9,244 nt of DNA from Acidobacteriota bacterium (GTDB lineage: Bacteria > Acidobacteriota > Terriglobia > UBA7540): the NCBI GenBank assembly GCA_021784615.1, contig JAJYHU010000091.1, forward strand, positions 1-9,244. Direction: 5' to 3'. Shown piece by piece: positions 5,876 through 9,244 of the stretch. A model generated the notes under the pieces. The model was not told where the DNA came from, did not search any database, and worked only from the letters and a program-made list of their open reading frames with translations. The translations under genes and the position numbers were made by a program. Every line of letters begins with the position of its first letter. Position 1 is the stretch's first letter.

Positions 5876-6793
5876 ATGACGATTCCAGGGCGATCCCCGC
5901 AATGCCTGCTGTGCGACGGGCCAGCAAACTACGACCCACCGATTCGACATTCGCATGTCGTGCACTGTCGGCGGTGCGGTAACTATGAAATCTCATTTCA
6001 AGCCGAGCAGAGCCTGAATCCGGGCGACAGATGGTTGTTTTCAGCCTACTGCAGACGCCATCCGAAAGGCACGACGCCTTTCATAAAAACGCCAAATATC
6101 AAAGACATCAAGTCCTCCATACCGCAGTATAGCCCTCCTGAGCAGTTGGATAACCTCCTCGATCTCATGTGCCGGATGAGTCCCTCGGAGTTTGGCATGG
6201 CGAGCTCGCTTGACCCCGAGAACGATTACCCTCTCCTCATCATGAGGGGGCCGGGCGAGGTACGATCCTACATGGCCGAACTACAAAGGCGCGGCTATAT
6301 AAGCACGGTTGAGAATAAGGTGGTTCTGATAGACGGCTGGAAGCGCCTGGAGGAAATCGCGCGTTCGGCCCGGCAGTCAACAAGAACTTTCGTCGCGATG
6401 TGGTTTGACAAGAGCATGGACGACCTTTTCGAGAAGGCAATTAAACCAGCGGTGACCGAAGCAGGCTATGAACCTTTGCGGATTGATAAGTTCGAGCACG
6501 TGAACCGAATCGACGACGAAATAGTCGGTCAGATCAGACGATCCCGATTTATGGTCGCTGATTTTTCCGGGCAAAGGCATGGGGTCTATTTCGAGGCTGG
6601 TATGATGCTCGGCCTTGGGCGCAATGTGTTTTGGATGTGCCCGAAGGGTGAATTGGACGAAAATAAGGTGCATTTTGACGTGCGCCAGTACAATTTTATC
6701 GCCTACGAGTCAGTCGAGGACGCGAGGATACGCCTTTATCACAGAATACTCGCGAAAGAGGGTGAGGGCCCGGTTCGCCCCGGGAAGCAATAA
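5876..6793 (+). CDS. Zinc-ribbon / winged-helix / nucleoside 2-deoxyribosyltransferase-like (TIR-like) protein
   Basis: A 305-aa protein, not part of histidine synthesis. Residues 1-45 hold a probable zinc ribbon: Cys10-x2-Cys13 and Cys31-x2-Cys34 followed by GNYEIS. Residues ~90-165 look like a winged helix (MAELQRRGYIST, a short strand, then DGWKRLEEIARS). Residues ~169-293 form an alpha/beta domain: TRTFVAMWFD, DDEIVGQIRRSRFMVADFSG, then GVYFEAGMMLGLGRNV. This pattern fits the nucleoside 2-deoxyribosyltransferase/TIR-like superfamily; Glu240 in FEAG sits where family members carry the nucleophilic Glu, and Asp229 is also conserved-like. Proteins of this fold include nucleotide-salvage enzymes and immune effectors, so either role is possible; I cannot assign a substrate. 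GAGGAG at 5863-5868 supports the start. Seven Ile codons are ATA and Arg often uses AGG/AGA/CGA, unlike the his genes, suggesting recent acquisition. No membrane segment or signal peptide is seen. Confidence 0.82.
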   Translation: MTIPGRSPQCLLCDGPANYDPPIRHSHVVHCRRCGNYEISFQAEQSLNPGDRWLFSAYCRRHPKGTTPFIKTPNIKDIKSSIPQYSPPEQLDNLLDLMCRMSPSEFGMASSLDPENDYPLLIMRGPGEVRSYMAELQRRGYISTVENKVVLIDGWKRLEEIARSARQSTRTFVAMWFDKSMDDLFEKAIKPAVTEAGYEPLRIDKFEHVNRIDDEIVGQIRRSRFMVADFSGQRHGVYFEAGMMLGLGRNVFWMCPKGELDENKVHFDVRQYNFIAYESVEDARIRLYHRILAKEGEGPVRPGKQ

Positions 6794-6834
6794 AACGGGC
6801 GATGTGGACTGTGCCCCTACAGTATAGAGAATCT

Positions 6835-7608
6835 ATGTACGCCAAACGCATCATTCCGTGCCTCGATTGCAAGGACGGCCGGGTCGTCAAGGGCATCCAA
6901 TTCGTTAACCTGCGCGACGCGGGCGATCCGGGCGAGCTTGCCGGCATGTACAACACCGAAGGCGCCGACGAGTTGGTCATGCTGGATATTTCAGCCTCGC
7001 GCGAAGGCCGCGCCACCTTGATGGACACGGTCAACCGCGTGGCCCGAAGGCTTTTTATCCCGCTCACGGTGGGCGGCGGCGTGCGCGTGCTTGATGATGC
7101 GCGCCGTCTGCTTTCCGCGGGCGCGGATAAAGTGGCCATCAACACGGCGGCCGTGGAAACGCCGGATCTGATCAGTGAACTTGCGGCCCGCTTTGGGCGC
7201 CAGGCAATTGTGGTGGCGATTGACGCCCGCCGGCAGCCGGGTCAACCGTTCTTCGGCGCGCGCTGGAACGTGGTGACTTACGGCGGCACCAAGGACACCG
7301 GGGTCGATGCGCTTGAGTGGGCGCGCCGCGTGGATTCGCTGGGCGCGGGAGAAATCCTGCTGACTTCCATGGATGCCGACGGCACGCAGGCCGGGTTCGA
7401 TTGCGAACTGACGGCCGCCATTGCCCGCACCGTGCCCATTCCGGTGATTGCCTCGGGCGGCGCCGGAAAGCCGGAACACTTTGCCGAAGTATTTTTGCGC
7501 GGGGCAGCGGACGCGGCGCTTGCGGCGTCGATCTTCCATTTTGGAACCCACACGATCCGCAGCCTGAAAGAATATCTCCGCTCGGAAGGAGTTTCGGTTC
7601 GCCTGTGA
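6835..7608 (+). CDS. hisF: Imidazole glycerol phosphate synthase cyclase subunit, HisF
   Basis: The (beta/alpha)8-barrel subunit that uses HisH-derived ammonia to turn PRFAR into imidazole glycerol phosphate and AICAR. With ATG at 6835 the protein is 257 aa and starts MYAKRIIPCLDCKDGRVVKG, the canonical HisF N-terminus. Catalytic Asp11 and Asp130 (VVAIDARR) fall at the standard HisF positions, and the phosphate loops VGGGVRV and ASGGAGKPEHF are present. An in-frame ATG at 6802 would add 11 residues with no family counterpart and is rejected. The Shine-Dalgarno is weak (AGAGA at 6826-6830). It starts 41 bases after the inserted gene, and its stop overlaps hisA (GTGA). Confidence 0.96.
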   Translation: MYAKRIIPCLDCKDGRVVKGIQFVNLRDAGDPGELAGMYNTEGADELVMLDISASREGRATLMDTVNRVARRLFIPLTVGGGVRVLDDARRLLSAGADKVAINTAAVETPDLISELAARFGRQAIVVAIDARRQPGQPFFGARWNVVTYGGTKDTGVDALEWARRVDSLGAGEILLTSMDADGTQAGFDCELTAAIARTVPIPVIASGGAGKPEHFAEVFLRGAADAALAASIFHFGTHTIRSLKEYLRSEGVSVRL

Positions 7609-8306
7609 TTATTCCCTGCATCGACCTCATGGGCCGCAAGGTGGTTCAGCTTGTCCAGGGTAAGGACAAGGCGATTGAGCTTCCCGACCCCTTTGCCGTT
7701 CTCGAAAAGTTCAGCTCATTTCCCGAAATCCAGGTGATCGATCTCGACGGCGCCATGGGCCGCGAGCCGCAAGCCGACATTGTCCGCGAACTGTGCCGCC
7801 GAAAACCTTGCCGGGTGGGAGGCGGCATTCGCAGCGTGGACCGCGCCGTTCAGGTGGTCAACGACGGCGCGTATAAGATCATCGTGGGGAGCGCGGCGTT
7901 TACGTCCAACGGGATTCATGAGGAATTTCTTCGCGCGCTTGCCGAGCGCGTCCCGCGCGAGAAAATCATGCTGGGCGTCGATTGCCTGGGCGACCGCGTG
8001 GCCATCCACGGATGGAAAGAGACTCTTCCGCTGACTTCGAGCGAAGCCCTGCCGAAGCTTGAGCCTTACTGTTCGGAATTCCTTTGCACGTACATCGACG
8101 CCGAAGGAAAGCTTCAGGGAACCGATCTCGAGTGGTTTCGCAAATTGCGCAGCGTCACCCAGTTGCCCATCACTGCGGCCGGCGGCATCACGACGGACGA
8201 GGAGATTCGCGCGCTTGAAGAGATCGGAATGAACGCCGCGCTCGGCATGTCCATCTACCGCAAAACCTTCCCGGAATTGTTTCAAGACCGGCCAAACCCC
8301 TCATGA
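7605..8306 (+). CDS. hisA: ProFAR isomerase, HisA (divergent)
   Basis: A barrel enzyme that isomerises ProFAR to PRFAR (Amadori rearrangement), feeding HisF. The start is GTG at 7605, overlapping the hisF TGA; it gives IIPCIDLMGRKVVQLVQG, the HisA N-terminus. The protein is 233 aa, slightly short for the family. Catalytic Asp7 and Asp126 (GVDCLGDRVAIHGW) are present, as are VDLDGA-like VIDLDGAMG, VGGGIRS and AAGGITT. The C-terminal half is unusual: EFLCTYIDAEGKLQGTD replaces the common TDIxxDGTLxG, although Thr162 may still serve as the catalytic threonine, and the last loop reads GMSIYRKTF rather than GxALYEG. Position after hisF and all catalytic residues support HisA rather than another barrel enzyme. 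hisA is the last gene of the operon. Confidence 0.92.
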   Translation: MIIPCIDLMGRKVVQLVQGKDKAIELPDPFAVLEKFSSFPEIQVIDLDGAMGREPQADIVRELCRRKPCRVGGGIRSVDRAVQVVNDGAYKIIVGSAAFTSNGIHEEFLRALAERVPREKIMLGVDCLGDRVAIHGWKETLPLTSSEALPKLEPYCSEFLCTYIDAEGKLQGTDLEWFRKLRSVTQLPITAAGGITTDEEIRALEEIGMNAALGMSIYRKTFPELFQDRPNPS

Positions 8307-8347
8307 CCAATTCGGACCTTACATGCGAATCAGCACGAGTGATGCGA

Positions 8348-9244
8348 TTACGAATCCAGATAAATGCGCGGAACGCGCTTGCCGATGGAGCAGAGGACTT
8401 CGTAAGGCACGGTGCCGGCGAGTTCTGCGATTTCAAGCGCCGTAATCGAACAATGGTCCGACTGGCCCAGCAGGATCACTTCATCGCCGACGTCGACTCC
8501 CGGAACGTCCGTCACGTCGAGCAGCGTCAGGTCCATGCTGATGTTGCCCACGATGCGGGCGCAACACCCGCGCACAATGGCCCGCCCTCGATTGGAAAGC
8601 GCGCGGCTCAATCCGTCCGCGTAACCCACCGGCACGGTGGCAATTCGCGACCGCCGGCGAGTATGGAACGCGGCGCTGTAACCGAGCGGGGTTCCGCTCG
8701 GAACATCCTTCAAATAGACCACGCGAGACTTCAACGTCAGGATGGGCTCAAGGGGCGGGAACTCAGAAATTTGCTTTTCCGGCGGAAGCGCGAAGGGAAG
8801 GCAGTACCCGAAAAGCAGAACCCCAACGCGCACCAGATTTTCAGGGAAAGATGAGCCGGCGGCCAGCGCCGCGCTGTTTGAAACATGAATCCATTCGGGG
8901 TCGATGCCGAGCGCCTGCACCTGCCGAAGCGCTTTGCGGAAGCATGCGGCCTGCTCCTCGGTCTGTGAGGCGACCAGGTCTTCCGCCGAGGCCAGGTGCG
9001 TGAATAGGCCCTTCATTTCAAGGCCGGGAAGTTCGCGATAGTGCTCGATAAAGGCCTTCACGCGGTCCGGAGGCAATCCCAGCCGCCCCATTCCGGTGTC
9101 CACTTTGAGATGAAATTCAATGGTCCGGTTGTAGCGCCGCGCGCACTCCGCGTAGGTGTCCAGCCGCAGGGTTGATGAGACGGTGGGCGTCAGGTGATAT
9201 TCAATCAGGTCCGCCGGATCGCTCATATAAAGGCCGCCCAGCAG
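8348..9244 (-). CDS. alr: Alanine racemase, C-terminal ~298 residues (partial at right edge)
   Basis: PLP enzyme interconverting L- and D-alanine for peptidoglycan. The reading frame enters open from the right edge (LLGGLY...) and ends at TAA (8348-8350 on the minus strand). The N-terminal part with the PLP lysine lies outside the window. Visible family features are KVDTGMGRLGL, FTHLASAED, WIHVSNSAALA, NLVRVGVLLFGY, then the C-terminal domain with the second catalytic base Tyr in GYSAAFHT, VPVGYADGLSR and GNISMDLTLLDVTD. An internal ATG at 9226-9224 is not the start, because family sequence continues upstream. The gene converges on hisA with 41 bases between the stops, and is not part of the his operon. 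Confidence 0.95.
   Translation of the reverse strand: MLGGLYMSDPADLIEYHLTPTVSSTLRLDTYAECARRYNRTIEFHLKVDTGMGRLGLPPDRVKAFIEHYRELPGLEMKGLFTHLASAEDLVASQTEEQAACFRKALRQVQALGIDPEWIHVSNSAALAAGSSFPENLVRVGVLLFGYCLPFALPPEKQISEFPPLEPILTLKSRVVYLKDVPSGTPLGYSAAFHTRRRSRIATVPVGYADGLSRALSNRGRAIVRGCCARIVGNISMDLTLLDVTDVPGVDVGDEVILLGQSDHCSITALEIAELAGTVPYEVLCSIGKRVPRIYLDS

Noticed and set aside
6805..6828. Possible internal promoter before hisF (TGGACT and TATAGA)
   Set aside because: The spacer is only 12 bases and both boxes are weak.
6802..6834. Upstream ATG start for hisF adding 11 residues
   Set aside because: HisF proteins begin at M-x-AKRIIPCLD; the extension has no family counterpart and puts catalytic Asp off its usual position 11.
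8307..8347. Terminator between convergent hisA and alr
   Set aside because: I see no stable stem followed by a T run on either strand; only very short matches exist.
8303..8854. Plus-strand open frame of 183 codons after hisA
   Set aside because: It is entirely antisense to the well-supported alr gene and shows no recognisable domain.
1..9244. CRISPR arrays, tRNA or rRNA genes, transposases, phage genes
   Set aside because: No regularly spaced repeats, no tRNA-like cloverleaf, and no mobile-element protein signatures were seen on either strand.

Overview
The window is a nearly complete histidine biosynthesis operon on the + strand, followed by the 3' part of a convergent alanine racemase gene. 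Gene order is hisL(leader)-hisI-hisG-LOG-hisD-hisC-hisB-hisH-[Zn-ribbon/deoxyribosyltransferase-like gene]-hisF-hisA, then alr on the minus strand. The GC-rich coding, the tight GTGA/ATGA overlaps and the small intergenic palindromes would suit an environmental bacterium, possibly Acidobacteriota. That placement is an impression from gene layout and style, not a demonstrated assignment.

Region 1-283: about 66 bases may be the C-terminal end of an upstream gene. A sigma-70-type promoter (TTGACA, 17-base spacer, TAAAGT) follows, then a 23-codon leader ORF with five consecutive His codons plus a sixth. After it come segments that can form three mutually exclusive hairpins, the last being an intrinsic terminator directly before the hisI ribosome binding site. 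This is a full classical his transcription attenuator, readable base by base.

Region 284-5777: hisI (cyclohydrolase only, no HisE domain), hisG (long form with C-terminal regulatory domain), a LOG-family nucleotide phosphoribohydrolase-like gene, hisD, hisC, hisB (dehydratase only) and hisH. hisD/hisC overlap by 26 bases; hisC/hisB and hisB/hisH overlap by 4 bases (ATGA), so translation is probably coupled.

Region 5778-6834: the operon is interrupted by two perfect palindromes and a 305-aa gene of different codon use. Its protein has an N-terminal Cys4 zinc-ribbon-like motif, a probable winged-helix middle and a C-terminal nucleoside 2-deoxyribosyltransferase/TIR-like domain. It splits hisH from hisF, whose products form one enzyme (imidazole glycerol phosphate synthase). 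It looks like an acquired gene and is the least explained protein here.

Region 6835-9244: hisF and hisA (overlap GTGA), hisA being divergent from textbook HisA, then the convergent 3' part of alr. Together the genes cover every step from PRPP plus ATP to histidine except phosphoribosyl-ATP pyrophosphohydrolase (hisE) and histidinol-phosphate phosphatase, which must be encoded elsewhere if the pathway is complete.
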